DNA from: Pelotalea chapellei
GTDB lineage: Bacteria; Desulfobacterota; Desulfuromonadia; Geobacterales; Pseudopelobacteraceae
Assembly (NCBI RefSeq): GCF_018531195.1
Contig: NZ_JAHDYS010000011.1
Coordinates: 1 to 64,000, forward strand
DNA: 64,000 bases
Direction of reading: 5' to 3'
Below the pieces are notes generated by a model. The model ran no database searches, was not told the DNA's origin, and saw nothing but the letters and a program-made list of their open reading frames with translations. Made by a program: the position numbers and the translations under genes. Positions 26,051-34,926 of this stretch are shown here, in pieces; positions within the stretch are counted from its first letter, which is position 1, and the number at the start of each line of letters is the position of its first letter.

Positions 26051-27472
26051 TTGACGAAAGTTCTTTTCGCCACCCCCCCTACGAGCATGAAGGAACGCTA
26101 TGGGGACATGGCAGAAGCCGGAAGCTCGCTTCCCTCTCTGGGCATTCTCTTCCTGGCGGCAATCACACGCCATAAAGGCCATCCAACCACGTTAATAGAT
26201 GCCTCGGCTCTTAATCTGAACTGCGAGCAACTGCTGAATCGGGTAGAAGCAGAGCGACCGGATGTACTGGGGCTTTCCGCAACAACTTTTTCCATCACAC
26301 AGGCCGCGACTTTCGCCTCGATGATCAAGGAACGGGTTCCCGGCATTCGGGTCTTTATCGGGGGACCACACGTTTCGGCAGCACCGCTTGAGACCATGGA
26401 GCGATTCAAGGATTTTGATGTAGCGGTGATCGGAGAAGGAGAAGAAACCATCCTTGAACTGCTGCAGGCAGTCAATGCCGGTGCATCTTTTCAGGGTATA
26501 CCGGGAATAGTCCTGCGCTGCGGAGAAGAAATTGTTTCAACGTCTCGACGCCCCTTTCTGCATGATCTAGATCAACTACCCTATCCAGCCTGGGATCTTC
26601 TCGAAGGTTTCCCTGAACGCTATCCTCCGGCACCCTTCAAGGTCCGCAACCTTCCGGCCGCATCCCTGGTTACTTCCCGTGGCTGCCCCAATCACTGCAT
26701 CTTCTGCGACCGTTCCGTCTTCGGAGCCAGTTGCCACGCCTTTTCCGCGGAGTATGTGGTTGGAATGATCAGGCATCTTGTGGAAAGGTACGGAATACGC
26801 GAGTTCAGCTTCGAAGACGATACGTTCATCACCTTCAAAAAACGGCTGGTCGCCATCTGCCAGGGCATAATCAACCTCGGCGTCAAGATCTCCTGGACCT
26901 GCCTCGGTAGAGTGAACAGCGTGGACGAGGAAACCCTGGCCTTGATGAAACGTGCCGGGTGCTGGCAGATCAGCTTCGGCATCGAAAGCGGTAATCAGCA
27001 CATTCTGACGACTATCCACAAACAGGCAACACTGGAACAGATCAGAAAGGCCATAGCCCTCTGCAGTAAAACGGGAATGCTGAGCAAGGGGTTCTTCATT
27101 GTCGGTCATCCTGGTGAAACGAAAGAAACCCTGGATCAGACAATAAAATTTGCGTTGGAACTTCCTCTTGACGACATCAGCGTAACCATGCTGACTCCAT
27201 TTCCTGGAACAGAAATTTTCAAACGAGCAGATGAGTTCGGGGTATATGAAGGGGATTGGGGGCAAATGAATCTACTGAACGCCCTGTTTGTTCCATATGG
27301 CTTGACCAGAGAAAATTTGGAACAGACCCAGCGCGAATTACACCGGCGATTCTATCTCCGTCCCAGGATTATTCTGGGGTACCTCCGCCGGATGTTGCTT
27401 AATCCGTCCATGACCAAAGGGATGTTGCTGGGTGCCCGGGCCTTTTTTCGCAGCATCCGGAACCCGCAATGA
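26051..27472 (+). CDS. B12-binding radical SAM protein (BchE/HpnP-like)
   Basis: A 473-residue protein with an N-terminal cobalamin-binding domain (residues 1-140, with PSLGILFLAA and FIGGPHVSA) and a radical SAM domain whose CPNHCIFC motif near residue 215 binds the 4Fe-4S cluster; SFEDDTF and FGIESGNQHIL follow. Such enzymes methylate unreactive carbons or rearrange rings; the substrate is not predictable. It starts at TTG with GAGGT six bases upstream and overlaps the next glycosyltransferase gene by four bases, so a role in modifying the glycan or its lipid carrier is plausible but inferred. Confidence 0.88.
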   Translation: MTKVLFATPPTSMKERYGDMAEAGSSLPSLGILFLAAITRHKGHPTTLIDASALNLNCEQLLNRVEAERPDVLGLSATTFSITQAATFASMIKERVPGIRVFIGGPHVSAAPLETMERFKDFDVAVIGEGEETILELLQAVNAGASFQGIPGIVLRCGEEIVSTSRRPFLHDLDQLPYPAWDLLEGFPERYPPAPFKVRNLPAASLVTSRGCPNHCIFCDRSVFGASCHAFSAEYVVGMIRHLVERYGIREFSFEDDTFITFKKRLVAICQGIINLGVKISWTCLGRVNSVDEETLALMKRAGCWQISFGIESGNQHILTTIHKQATLEQIRKAIALCSKTGMLSKGFFIVGHPGETKETLDQTIKFALELPLDDISVTMLTPFPGTEIFKRADEFGVYEGDWGQMNLLNALFVPYGLTRENLEQTQRELHRRFYLRPRIILGYLRRMLLNPSMTKGMLLGARAFFRSIRNPQ

Positions 27473-28536
27473 AAACCGTGTCAGAGAGATCCCCTGCCCT
27501 GGACAGAGTGGAAAACCATCCTCGAGCTTCCGTAATCATCGTCAACTGGAATGGCAAAGACTACCTTCCAGCGTGCCTGGACAGTTTGGGAAAACAGGAT
27601 TATGACGACTTTGAGACCATAGTTGTCGACAATGGATCCCATGATGGGTCCGCTGATCTTGTTCGCAACTCTTACCCTTGGGTACGTTTGGTACAACTGA
27701 ATGAAAATACCGGGTTTGCAACTGGAAACAACACCGGACTGGCCGCTGCGAATGCGGAAGCGTACATCGTTACACTCAACAACGACACTCGTGTTGAAGC
27801 CTCCTGGTTGTCCGAACTGATATCAGCCGTTGAGCAGGACCCGGGCGTAGGGATGGTGGCGAGCCGCATCTGCACCTGGGATGATCCGGATAGAATCGAC
27901 TCCCTTGGGGTTGCCATCTGCCTTGACGGCATGTCTCGCGGCAGCCGGAGAATGGCCCGTTTTTCCGATCTCTCCCTTGCCAAGACCGAGGAGATCCTTC
28001 TCCCCAGCGCCTGCGCCGCACTGTACCGCTTGAAGATGATCGACGAGATCGGCTTTTTTGATGATGATTTTTTTGCCTATTGCGAAGACACCGACCTCGG
28101 CCTGCGGGGGCGGCTCGCCGGATGGCGCGCACTGCTTGCCCGGGACGCCGTGGTGTACCACCGCTACTCGCGCAGCGGCGGAGCATTCTCGCCACTCAAA
28201 TTGTATCTGGTGGAACGAAATCATTTCTGGGCCGCCGTGAAAAACTTTCCTCTCTCCATGCTGCCGGCTCTGCCGCTATGGACGGCGATTCGCTTTTTCG
28301 TGCAAGCACATCTTGTGCTGGAAGCCAGGGGAGCCGGCGCCCAATTCCGCCAATCATCGCCTTCCGGCCTTATTGCGGCACTGCTGCGCGGCATGCTGGA
28401 TGCGGCAAAAGGGCTGCCGACGGTGCTGCGCAAACGAAACACGGCATCGGCTGCCCGGCGTCTGTCGGCAGGAGAGGCGCGAGCATTGCTGCAGCGATAC
28501 AAAATCACTTTCAGGGAGCTTCTGGATGCCGGTTGA
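27469..28536 (+). CDS. Glycosyltransferase family 2 (rhamnosyltransferase-like)
   Basis: A 355-residue GT2 protein. SVIIVNWNGKDYLPACLDSL and VVDNGSHDGS form the donor site, LNNDTRV near residue 103 is the metal-binding motif, and FAYCEDTDLGLRGRLAG near residue 200 is the characteristic ExxDLxxR segment of rhamnosyltransferase-like GT2 enzymes. The start overlaps the preceding radical SAM gene (ATGA), and its end overlaps the next methyltransferase gene by 11 bases: a tightly coupled operon. Rhamnose specificity cannot be proven by sequence alone. Confidence 0.88.
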   Translation: MKTVSERSPALDRVENHPRASVIIVNWNGKDYLPACLDSLGKQDYDDFETIVVDNGSHDGSADLVRNSYPWVRLVQLNENTGFATGNNTGLAAANAEAYIVTLNNDTRVEASWLSELISAVEQDPGVGMVASRICTWDDPDRIDSLGVAICLDGMSRGSRRMARFSDLSLAKTEEILLPSACAALYRLKMIDEIGFFDDDFFAYCEDTDLGLRGRLAGWRALLARDAVVYHRYSRSGGAFSPLKLYLVERNHFWAAVKNFPLSMLPALPLWTAIRFFVQAHLVLEARGAGAQFRQSSPSGLIAALLRGMLDAAKGLPTVLRKRNTASAARRLSAGEARALLQRYKITFRELLDAG

Positions 28537-29167
28537 TACTGGTCTGAACAAGGATGGAATGATCTATCAGCGGGAGCAATATGCCAAAGGCGGCCTCGGG
28601 GTACGCTACTGGGATTACCGCGACCGCATCGCATTCCAGAGTATAATCGGCAACGACATCCTGGACGCCGGCTGCGGAGAAGGGCTCACCCTCGAGAAGC
28701 TGGTCAAACTTAATCCTGCAGCGCGGGTGATCGGTGTCGACACCGAACCGGAGAACCTGGAGATATGCCGTCGGCACGGGCTGCCGGTGCAAGAGGGATC
28801 GCTTTATGATCTTCCCTTTGCCGATGCATCGTTTGATACGGTTCTTTTCTCGGAAGTGATCGAGCATCTTGATGATCCGGAGCGAGCCCTGGCAGAAATT
28901 TTCCGGGTATTGCGCCCAGGCGGTCGGGTAATCATCATCTTCCCGAACGACCGCACCTTCATGCTTGCACGCCTGGCGCTGGGAATGGTCCGCGAGGCGT
29001 TTTACGATCCTGGGCATGTTCGTCAATGGACACCACGCCAGATCCGCAGCGTATTGAGTGCCGTTGGATTCAAGACAGTAGCAGCACGTAATATTCCCTT
29101 TCTATGTTGGCCCGCCTGCCTGCATCATATATGTGTGGCAGAAAAACTAGGCAAACAGAGGAAATAA
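28526..29167 (+). CDS. Class I SAM-dependent methyltransferase
   Basis: A 213-residue methyltransferase (methyltransferase type 11 style). The SAM-binding glycine-rich loop DILDAGCGEGL is near residue 38, the acidic end of strand two is VIGVDTEPEN, and VLFSEVIEHLDDPERAL and VLRPGGRVIIIFPN complete the fold. ATG at 28526 is preferred because GGGAG lies seven bases upstream and the fold follows directly; a longer reading frame upstream only re-reads the glycosyltransferase gene. Probable role: methylation of a sugar or lipid intermediate of the cluster. Confidence 0.88.
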   Translation: MPVDTGLNKDGMIYQREQYAKGGLGVRYWDYRDRIAFQSIIGNDILDAGCGEGLTLEKLVKLNPAARVIGVDTEPENLEICRRHGLPVQEGSLYDLPFADASFDTVLFSEVIEHLDDPERALAEIFRVLRPGGRVIIIFPNDRTFMLARLALGMVREAFYDPGHVRQWTPRQIRSVLSAVGFKTVAARNIPFLCWPACLHHICVAEKLGKQRK

Positions 29168-29171
29168 GGCG

Positions 29172-30227
29172 ATGTTATTTCATTTTTATAAACATATTGT
29201 TTCTCGGTTTACTAGAACGAACCCATCTAATATTGCTTTATTGGTTACTGAACATTGTAATGCACGTTGCGTTATGTGTAACATATGGAAAGACGGTTTT
29301 TCTGCTGGAGTAGAGTTGTCAATTGACAATTATGATGAACTTTTAAGCAATCGACTTTTTAAAGATGTAGTGAATGTGATGATAAGTGGCGGCGAAGCTT
29401 TGTTAAGGAAAGACATTGAACAAATAATATCCTGCATTTTAACAAGATTACCTCGTTTAAAACGCATTACTATAGCTACTAATGGTTTAAACACCGATCT
29501 GATAAATAAAAAGATGCTAAAAATAGCATCTATAGTAAATGATTTTAATGGAAATATTCTTCTTATTTCCCAAATTTCTTTTGATGCATTGACTGAAGTG
29601 CATGATCAAATAAGAGCTCCAGGGGCTAGTATAAAAGTTAAAAACACAATTGATAAGCTGGTAGATTTAAGAAATAAATATTCATTTTATAAAATTAGTG
29701 CTGGTTGTGTAATTCAGCCAATGAATGTTGATGAAGCTGAGGGAGTTTTTGATTATTTAAAACTGAAAAACATAGAATCAATATTTACTGTAATTTGTTT
29801 TGATGATCATTATTATGGAAATAGTGAAATCGAAGAACTGTATTTCAAGGATGATAAAAAAAATAAATTGAAAGAAGTTTTGAAGAAAATTGAACATAAA
29901 GAAAAAAACATTGGTAAAAAGTTTTTGTATTCACAATTCCGATCAATGCTCGATGGCGGGACAAACAACCGTGGATGTCCAGCGTTGAGCGATACAATTA
30001 CTATTAATTCTACTGGTGATGTTATCCCGTGTCTCAATTCTGGTGGTCAAAAATATGGCAATATCTTGTCTGAAAATGTTCGTGACATCTGGTTTTCAGC
30101 TGATACTAGAATAACAAGCAGAGCGATCATCAATGAAAGATGTGCCGAATGCATGTTTGCTTGTGGAGTAGGTTATTTTAATGCATTGAAATTTGCGATA
30201 CGAACCATTGGCGGGAGGTTTTTTTGA
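29172..30227 (+). CDS. Radical SAM/SPASM-domain protein
   Basis: A 351-residue radical SAM protein: CNARCVMC near residue 29 is the cluster-binding CX3CX2C motif, MISGGEALLRKDI follows, and a C-terminal SPASM-like region has CPALSDTITINSTG and CAECMFAC, enough cysteines for at least one auxiliary cluster. SPASM enzymes modify peptides or sugars, or act on carrier-bound substrates. Codon use is markedly AT-rich from here to about 31,240, unlike the neighbours on both sides, which suggests recent acquisition. The next gene overlaps its stop by four bases. Confidence 0.86.
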   Translation: MLFHFYKHIVSRFTRTNPSNIALLVTEHCNARCVMCNIWKDGFSAGVELSIDNYDELLSNRLFKDVVNVMISGGEALLRKDIEQIISCILTRLPRLKRITIATNGLNTDLINKKMLKIASIVNDFNGNILLISQISFDALTEVHDQIRAPGASIKVKNTIDKLVDLRNKYSFYKISAGCVIQPMNVDEAEGVFDYLKLKNIESIFTVICFDDHYYGNSEIEELYFKDDKKNKLKEVLKKIEHKEKNIGKKFLYSQFRSMLDGGTNNRGCPALSDTITINSTGDVIPCLNSGGQKYGNILSENVRDIWFSADTRITSRAIINERCAECMFACGVGYFNALKFAIRTIGGRFF

Positions 30228-30613
30228 CTAACAGCATTTTTACCCTCCTTTTCTGGGTAGTTTCGTATTCTCTTGCAATGGCTTTTTCAATTGCTCTATT
30301 AGGAGATCGCTCCCTTATATCAGGCAATCTTTTATCGTTTCAAGCTATTACAAGGATCATTTTCCATTGGAAGTTTGCACTTTCAATGTGTATGGCTTTA
30401 TTCGCTCGGGTTGCTTTTATAATGGTGAATAATTCATTATTATCTATTCCACGCCTTGCAACAAATTCGACAACAGTAACAGCTTTCATTCTTGTGATCG
30501 CGTATGTAGCTGTTGTAATAGTAAATAATATTTTTCTCAATGAGTCACTTAGCGTATCACAGTGTTTTGGCGCATCTATGATAATTGTGGGCCTTTTAGT
30601 GATGCTGAGTTAG
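30224..30613 (+). CDS. Small four-helix membrane protein, DMT/EamA half-transporter-like
   Basis: A 129-residue protein with four predicted membrane helices (about residues 5-25, 45-68, 80-100 and 108-128). The end, FLNESLSVSQCFGASMIIVG, matches the last helix of DMT-superfamily transporters, and the size fits SMR or ArnE/ArnF-type half transporters that work as dimers. Translation starts at TTG overlapping the previous stop codon, with GGAGG six bases upstream. In this cluster it could flip a lipid-linked sugar, as ArnE/ArnF do; that is inference. No partner half is visible. Confidence 0.7.
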   Translation: MTNSIFTLLFWVVSYSLAMAFSIALLGDRSLISGNLLSFQAITRIIFHWKFALSMCMALFARVAFIMVNNSLLSIPRLATNSTTVTAFILVIAYVAVVIVNNIFLNESLSVSQCFGASMIIVGLLVMLS

Positions 30614-30618
30614 GTTTT

Positions 30619-31233
30619 ATGCACATGTCAATTATTCAAAAAATATCAGTCGCATTATTTATTCAAGTGATGAAGTTGCGCAAAAAAATATTATGTACCC
30701 ATCCTTGTGTGTCTATTGGAGCTTTTACCTATGGCATTCCAAAAGTATATTTCCATGATTCCAATAAGTTGATCATTGGTAAGTACGGCTCTATTTCAAG
30801 CAAAGTTGTTATTTTTCTTGGGGGTGAACATCGAACTGACTTCGTATCGACATTCCCTTTTAATCAGTTTTTTTCGACACACCGTTATCTGGAAGGACAT
30901 CCTGCTACCAGAGGAGACGTAACAATTGGCAATGATGTTTGGATTGGGTTTGGGTCTTTAATAGTATCTGGTGTCACAATCGGAGATGGGGCTGTGATAG
31001 GAGCAAATTCAGTTGTGACTAAACCGGTTCCGCCGTATGCCGTTGTAGCTGGAAACCCGGCAAAAATTATTCGTTATCGTTTTTCTAATGAAATTATCGA
31101 ACGATTATTGGTCATAAAATGGTGGAATTGGAATAGTGAAGATATAAATGAAGGAGTTCCCTTTCTCTTCAATACCGATATATCGGCTTTTTTTAGGTAC
31201 GCTGAAAACCTGCAACAATCTAAGCAAAATTAA
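30619..31233 (+). CDS. Left-handed beta-helix acyltransferase (CatB/xenobiotic-type)
   Basis: A 204-residue hexapeptide-repeat O-acetyltransferase. The repeats begin near residue 20 and continue through GDVTIGNDVWIGFGSLIVSG and IGDGAVIGANSVVTKPVPPY; FLGGEHRTDFVSTFPF carries the conserved active-site His region and VVAGNPAKIIRYRF closes the coil. It probably acetylates a sugar hydroxyl or amine using acetyl-CoA. ATG at 30619 gives the family length; the upstream signal is weak and an ATG two codons later is possible. AT-rich like its neighbours. Confidence 0.87.
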   Translation: MHMSIIQKISVALFIQVMKLRKKILCTHPCVSIGAFTYGIPKVYFHDSNKLIIGKYGSISSKVVIFLGGEHRTDFVSTFPFNQFFSTHRYLEGHPATRGDVTIGNDVWIGFGSLIVSGVTIGDGAVIGANSVVTKPVPPYAVVAGNPAKIIRYRFSNEIIERLLVIKWWNWNSEDINEGVPFLFNTDISAFFRYAENLQQSKQN

Positions 31234-31238
31234 CTTGT

Positions 31239-31994
31239 ATGCTTGAATTCCAAAGAATAATAACATCCTTTTTATTGCCACCAGGGCTCATCATATTATT
31301 ACTGCTGTTATCCTCCTTTTTTTTTCGAAATGACTGTAGAAGACTGTCGAGGATTAATGTTTTTATTGCACTTCTTCTGTGGCTGTTTTCTACACCAGTT
31401 TTTTCTGACAGCTTAATCGGGCTGCTTGAATCTCAAAACTCCGCGAATGTCTATGATGACCATTTTGATTCAATAATCTTGCTCGGTGGTGGCATTTATG
31501 AAGGGGTGCCTGATCTTAATGGAACAAGTGCCCCAACGGAAGATATGCTTACCAGAATTGTATCTGCAGTACGTTTGTATAGACGATGGAAGGTTCCTAT
31601 TATTGTCTCTGGTGGTGCTCCTCCAGAGTTTACAGTACCAGAAGCAGTTGTGGTGAGACGGTTTTTACTCGATATGGGTGTTCCGGAAAAGCATATCATC
31701 CTGGAAATACAATCTCGTGACACCATGGAAAATGCTCAAAATGTAGCTGTTATTTGCAGAATGAGGGGATATGTTAGGCCCGTAGTGGTGACCTCTGCCT
31801 ACCACGCCAAGAGAGCGTCCATGGCATTTAATAAGGCTTCCATGAAAACAACATTAGCTGCCTGCAACTTCCGGGGGGCGACCGGAAGGCATTATGGATG
31901 GGTCACATTTCTTCCTTCAGCAGAGCCTATTGAAACCAGTTGGCGTACGATAAGAGAGAGTATCGGTTTAGTTTATTACAATCTTGTCTTGTAG
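31239..31994 (+). CDS. YdcF/ElyC-like (DUF218) membrane protein
   Basis: A 251-residue protein with two N-terminal membrane helices (about residues 7-28 and 38-55) and a DUF218 domain: DSIILLGGGIYEG, PIIVSGGAPPEF, SRDTMENAQN and VVVTSAYHAKRA are family motifs. ElyC and SanA relatives affect envelope integrity and polysaccharide carrier-lipid use; a catalytic role is not established. The 5-bp gap to the acyltransferase indicates co-transcription. Base composition shifts back to the local average towards its end. Confidence 0.86.
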   Translation: MLEFQRIITSFLLPPGLIILLLLLSSFFFRNDCRRLSRINVFIALLLWLFSTPVFSDSLIGLLESQNSANVYDDHFDSIILLGGGIYEGVPDLNGTSAPTEDMLTRIVSAVRLYRRWKVPIIVSGGAPPEFTVPEAVVVRRFLLDMGVPEKHIILEIQSRDTMENAQNVAVICRMRGYVRPVVVTSAYHAKRASMAFNKASMKTTLAACNFRGATGRHYGWVTFLPSAEPIETSWRTIRESIGLVYYNLVL

Positions 31995-32011
31995 CTGAGG
32001 TGCATTACTTC

Positions 32012-32722
32012 ATGGCTCTTTCCAATATGGTACTTATTCCTGCCTACAATGAAGCATCAAGGATTGCGCAGGTTGTTTTGTCTATCAAAAAAATTTGTCC
32101 ATATTTGGATGTCGTGGTGATTAGTGACGGATCCAGCGATGATACGGCTAAGATTGCCAGAAATATAGGTGCTGTTGTGTTGTCCCACCCGTTCAACATG
32201 GGATACGGTGTGGCCATCCAGACCGGTTACAAATATGCTCTTGCCAATAATTATGACTACCTTGTTCAGCTTGACGCCGACGGCCAGCACGACCCTTCCT
32301 GTATTCCGGCCCTGTTGGCGCCGGTGCAATCAGGAGAGGCTGACATCGCCATTGGATCTCGTTTTCTCGGAAACAGTTACCACCCCCCTTTCTTGCGACG
32401 ACTCGGCATGTCGCTCTTTCGCCTGATCGTCTCCCGGGTCACCGGGCGGCAGGTTACCGATACGACTTCGGGATTTCAGGCCTTCAACCGTGATGTCATC
32501 GCTTTTTTTGCAACTGATATTTTCCCGGTAGATTACCCGGATGCCGACATGCTGATCATGCTCCACCGCGCCGGTTTCAGGATGACCGAAGTACCCGTAC
32601 GCATGTTTGAAAACAGCGACGGCACGTCCATGCACAGTGGACTCAAACCACTGTATTACATGTTCAAAATGCTTCTTTCGATCGGCGTGACACTGATGAG
32701 GAACAAGGGAAAAAGGTTGTGA
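32012..32722 (+). CDS. GT2 glycosyltransferase, dolichol/polyprenyl-phosphate mannose synthase-like
   Basis: A 236-residue DPM1-like GT2: NMVLIPAYNEASRI, VISDGSSDDT, QLDADGQHDP for the DxD site, and IGSRFLGN and TTSGFQAFNRD as family motifs. A short hydrophobic C-terminal segment may attach it to the membrane. It likely makes a polyprenyl-phosphate sugar used by the GT-C-like proteins nearby. ATG at 32012 is chosen because the fold starts at the next residues; GAGG is about 12 bases upstream. It is followed by the DUF2304 gene, a pairing often seen. Confidence 0.9.
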   Translation: MALSNMVLIPAYNEASRIAQVVLSIKKICPYLDVVVISDGSSDDTAKIARNIGAVVLSHPFNMGYGVAIQTGYKYALANNYDYLVQLDADGQHDPSCIPALLAPVQSGEADIAIGSRFLGNSYHPPFLRRLGMSLFRLIVSRVTGRQVTDTTSGFQAFNRDVIAFFATDIFPVDYPDADMLIMLHRAGFRMTEVPVRMFENSDGTSMHSGLKPLYYMFKMLLSIGVTLMRNKGKRL

Positions 32723-32767
32723 GTCACAGCGACTGTCCACATGAGACAGGTGAGAACTGAGGTTGAT

Positions 32768-33160
32768 ATGCCGGTTAGCCAGAAAATATTTGCATTACTG
32801 ATCTGCTGCTTTGTGTTTGTGGTTACGGTTAATCTTGTGCGCAAACGAAAACTTCGCGAGGAATATTCCGTACTCTGGCTGCTTACGAGCCTGCTGATGT
32901 TTGTTCTTGTTCTACGCTATGAATGGCTGGTTGCCCTGACTGGTTTTATCGGTGCCGGTTTGCCGACAACAACTCTCTTCATCTGCTCCATTATTTTCCT
33001 GATTCTGATTGCAGTTCAATTTTCCATAAAAATTTCAAAGCTCACAGAACAAGTAAAAGACCTGGCACAGGAAAATGCACTCTTGCGAAGTGATGTCGAA
33101 CATCTGATGAGACAGGCTCCGGAAGAGCAGAACTACGGATCAAGGAAGTCGGGGAGCTAG
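32768..33160 (+). CDS. DUF2304 family membrane protein
   Basis: A 130-residue protein with three predicted membrane helices (about residues 6-24, 35-55 and 68-88) and a charged coiled-coil tail with heptad-like Leu spacing. The LREEYSVLWLLTSL segment after the first helix is typical of DUF2304, a family of unknown function usually next to DPM-like glycosyltransferases, where it may anchor them. GAGG lies five bases before ATG 32768. Confidence 0.82.
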   Translation: MPVSQKIFALLICCFVFVVTVNLVRKRKLREEYSVLWLLTSLLMFVLVLRYEWLVALTGFIGAGLPTTTLFICSIIFLILIAVQFSIKISKLTEQVKDLAQENALLRSDVEHLMRQAPEEQNYGSRKSGS

Positions 33161-33237
33161 AAGTATTGCCTACTTGTCCAGGCGCCATATCCATTGACAC
33201 GCCCATCATTTTCCAGTAACCTTTCATCGCTTAAAGG

Positions 33238-33325
33238 CCCTAGGGGTGTTCTACGGAACTGAGATGATTCTTTGGAGTCAGACCCTTCGAACCTGAACCG
33301 GTTAATCCCGGCGTAGGAAAGCGGC
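33238..33325 (+). promoter_or_regulatory. TPP riboswitch (THI element)
   Basis: GGGGTG, then ACTGAGA, GACCCTTCGAACCTGAACC, GGTTAATCCCGGCGTAGG and AAAGC occur in the order and spacing of the thiamine pyrophosphate aptamer. It lies upstream of thiED and controls it, with the terminator just downstream as its expression platform. Confidence 0.95.
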
Positions 33326-33348
33326 TCCCTCTCGTGATTCATTATCCA

Positions 33349-33386
33349 GCCGCCTGATTGTCCGTCATCAGTGCGGCCTTTTTTAT
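33349..33386 (+). terminator. Attenuator terminator of the TPP riboswitch
   Basis: GCCGC and CTGAT pair with ATCAG and GCGGC (one bulged T) and are followed by a T tract. AGCCGC at 33348-33353 can instead pair with GCGGCT at 33321-33326 at the aptamer's 3' edge, giving a mutually exclusive antiterminator, so TPP binding should favour termination. Confidence 0.8.
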
Positions 33387-33437
33387 TTTCCAGCACCACC
33401 GATAGCTGAATTTTCCCGGGTCAATGGAATCTATCTC

Positions 33438-34922
33438 ATGAGCAACAATGGCAGACACTTTCGATTGGTGGTCAACAAAACAACCGAACCCTTTTCCATT
33501 GCGGGGGTCTATTTAATCACCGACCAGAACGAGGATCTTGTTGAACGGGTGCGGCTGGCCCTGCGAGGTGGGGTAACGGCACTCCAATACCGCGCGAAAG
33601 ACAAAAAACATGAAGAATGCCTCACTGAGGCACGCGTCCTGCAGCAACTCTGCCGCGAGTTCGGCACGACATTCATCGTCAACGACAGTGTGAGCCTTGC
33701 GCGGGAACTGGATGCGGACGGGGTTCATCTTGGGCAGGATGACGGCAGCGTCAGCTACGCCAGGGAACAACTGGGTGATGCAAAAATAATCGGCAAATCG
33801 ACCCACGACCTGAATGAAGCGCTGCAGGCGGAAAAGGAAGGGGCAGACTATATCGGCTTCGGCGCCATGTACCCCACCGAGAGCAAATTGGTCACGCATA
33901 TTCCCGGCACCCAAGGACTCGCCCAGATTCGCAGCGAGGTCAATATCCCGGTCGTCGGCATCGGTGGCATCACGGTCGGCAATGCCTGCAGAGTTATTGA
34001 TGCGGGGGCTGACGCAGTTGCGGTAATTTCTTCCGTTCTTTCACATCCACGGCCAGATATGGCTGCAAGCACGCTGCGACTGCTCTTCAACCGCCAGCGG
34101 CCTTTTCCGCGCGGTTCCGTACTGACCGTGGCCGGAAGCGACTCCGGAGGAGGCGCGGGAATCCAGGCGGATCTCAAAACGATCACCTTGCTCGGAAGCT
34201 ATGGAGCAAGCGTACTGACCGCCCTGACAGCCCAGAATACCCGGGGCGTAGCCTCAATTCATGGATTACCTCCTTCATTCGTCACGGACCAGTTGGGTAC
34301 GGTGCTCTCCGACATTCCGATTGATATCATTAAAACTGGCATGCTGCATACTCCGGCCATCATATCCGCTGTGGCTGAGTACCTTTTGGAACTTGATGAG
34401 CTGATTCCATTGGTGATTGACCCTGTTATGGTCGCCAAGGGAGGAGCAGCACTCATGGATCGCGATGCGATCAGTGTCTTTTGCACACAACTGTTACCCC
34501 AAGCCTATCTGCTGACTCCCAACATTCCGGAAGCGGAAAAACTGACAGGCCTGCAGATCCATGACGAGTCTGATATGGAACAAGCTGCCCGAAAACTGCA
34601 AAGTATGGGTGCTGCCAATGTACTGCTCAAGGGAGGTCATCTTACCGGTCCTCTTTCAACGGATCTGTTATTCGATGGTTGCGAATGTCACCTCTTCCCC
34701 ACGGAGCGCATTTTCACCAGTAACACCCATGGTACCGGCTGTTCATATGCATCTGCCATTGCCACTTTTCTGGCCCAGGGGAAACCGTTGGTAACTGCAA
34801 TTGAACAAGCCAAGGGGTTCATCACAACAGCTATTCGCCTGTCACGTTCCCTTGGCAAGGGTCACAGCCCAATCAACCATTACCTGGGTGCTGTCAGCCT
34901 GTTCAAGAACGGTAAGGAATAA
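33438..34922 (+). CDS. thiED: Bifunctional thiamine-phosphate synthase / HMP-P kinase (ThiE-ThiD fusion)
   Basis: A 494-residue fusion. The N-terminal half (residues 18-220) is ThiE: YLITDQNEDL, ALQYRAKDK, FIVNDSVSLA, DGVHLGQDD and VVGIGGIT. The C-terminal half (about 228-485) is ThiD: VLTVAGSDSGGGAGIQADLK, DPVMVAKGG and HGTGCSYASAIA. It phosphorylates HMP-phosphate and joins the pyrimidine to the thiazole. Fusion of this order is known in several bacteria. The TPP riboswitch and attenuator lie in its leader. The downstream membrane protein gene starts four bases after its stop. Confidence 0.95.
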   Translation: MSNNGRHFRLVVNKTTEPFSIAGVYLITDQNEDLVERVRLALRGGVTALQYRAKDKKHEECLTEARVLQQLCREFGTTFIVNDSVSLARELDADGVHLGQDDGSVSYAREQLGDAKIIGKSTHDLNEALQAEKEGADYIGFGAMYPTESKLVTHIPGTQGLAQIRSEVNIPVVGIGGITVGNACRVIDAGADAVAVISSVLSHPRPDMAASTLRLLFNRQRPFPRGSVLTVAGSDSGGGAGIQADLKTITLLGSYGASVLTALTAQNTRGVASIHGLPPSFVTDQLGTVLSDIPIDIIKTGMLHTPAIISAVAEYLLELDELIPLVIDPVMVAKGGAALMDRDAISVFCTQLLPQAYLLTPNIPEAEKLTGLQIHDESDMEQAARKLQSMGAANVLLKGGHLTGPLSTDLLFDGCECHLFPTERIFTSNTHGTGCSYASAIATFLAQGKPLVTAIEQAKGFITTAIRLSRSLGKGHSPINHYLGAVSLFKNGKE

Positions 34923-34926
34923 CTTC

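Noticed and set aside
28313-28525. 70-residue N-terminal extension of the methyltransferase
   Set aside because: It only re-reads the end of the GT2 gene in another frame; ATG 28526 has a good ribosome binding site.
34801-34926. N-terminal extension of the thiamine-operon membrane protein
   Set aside because: It overlaps the ThiD-coding end in another frame; TTG 34927 with AAGGA just after thiED is more likely.
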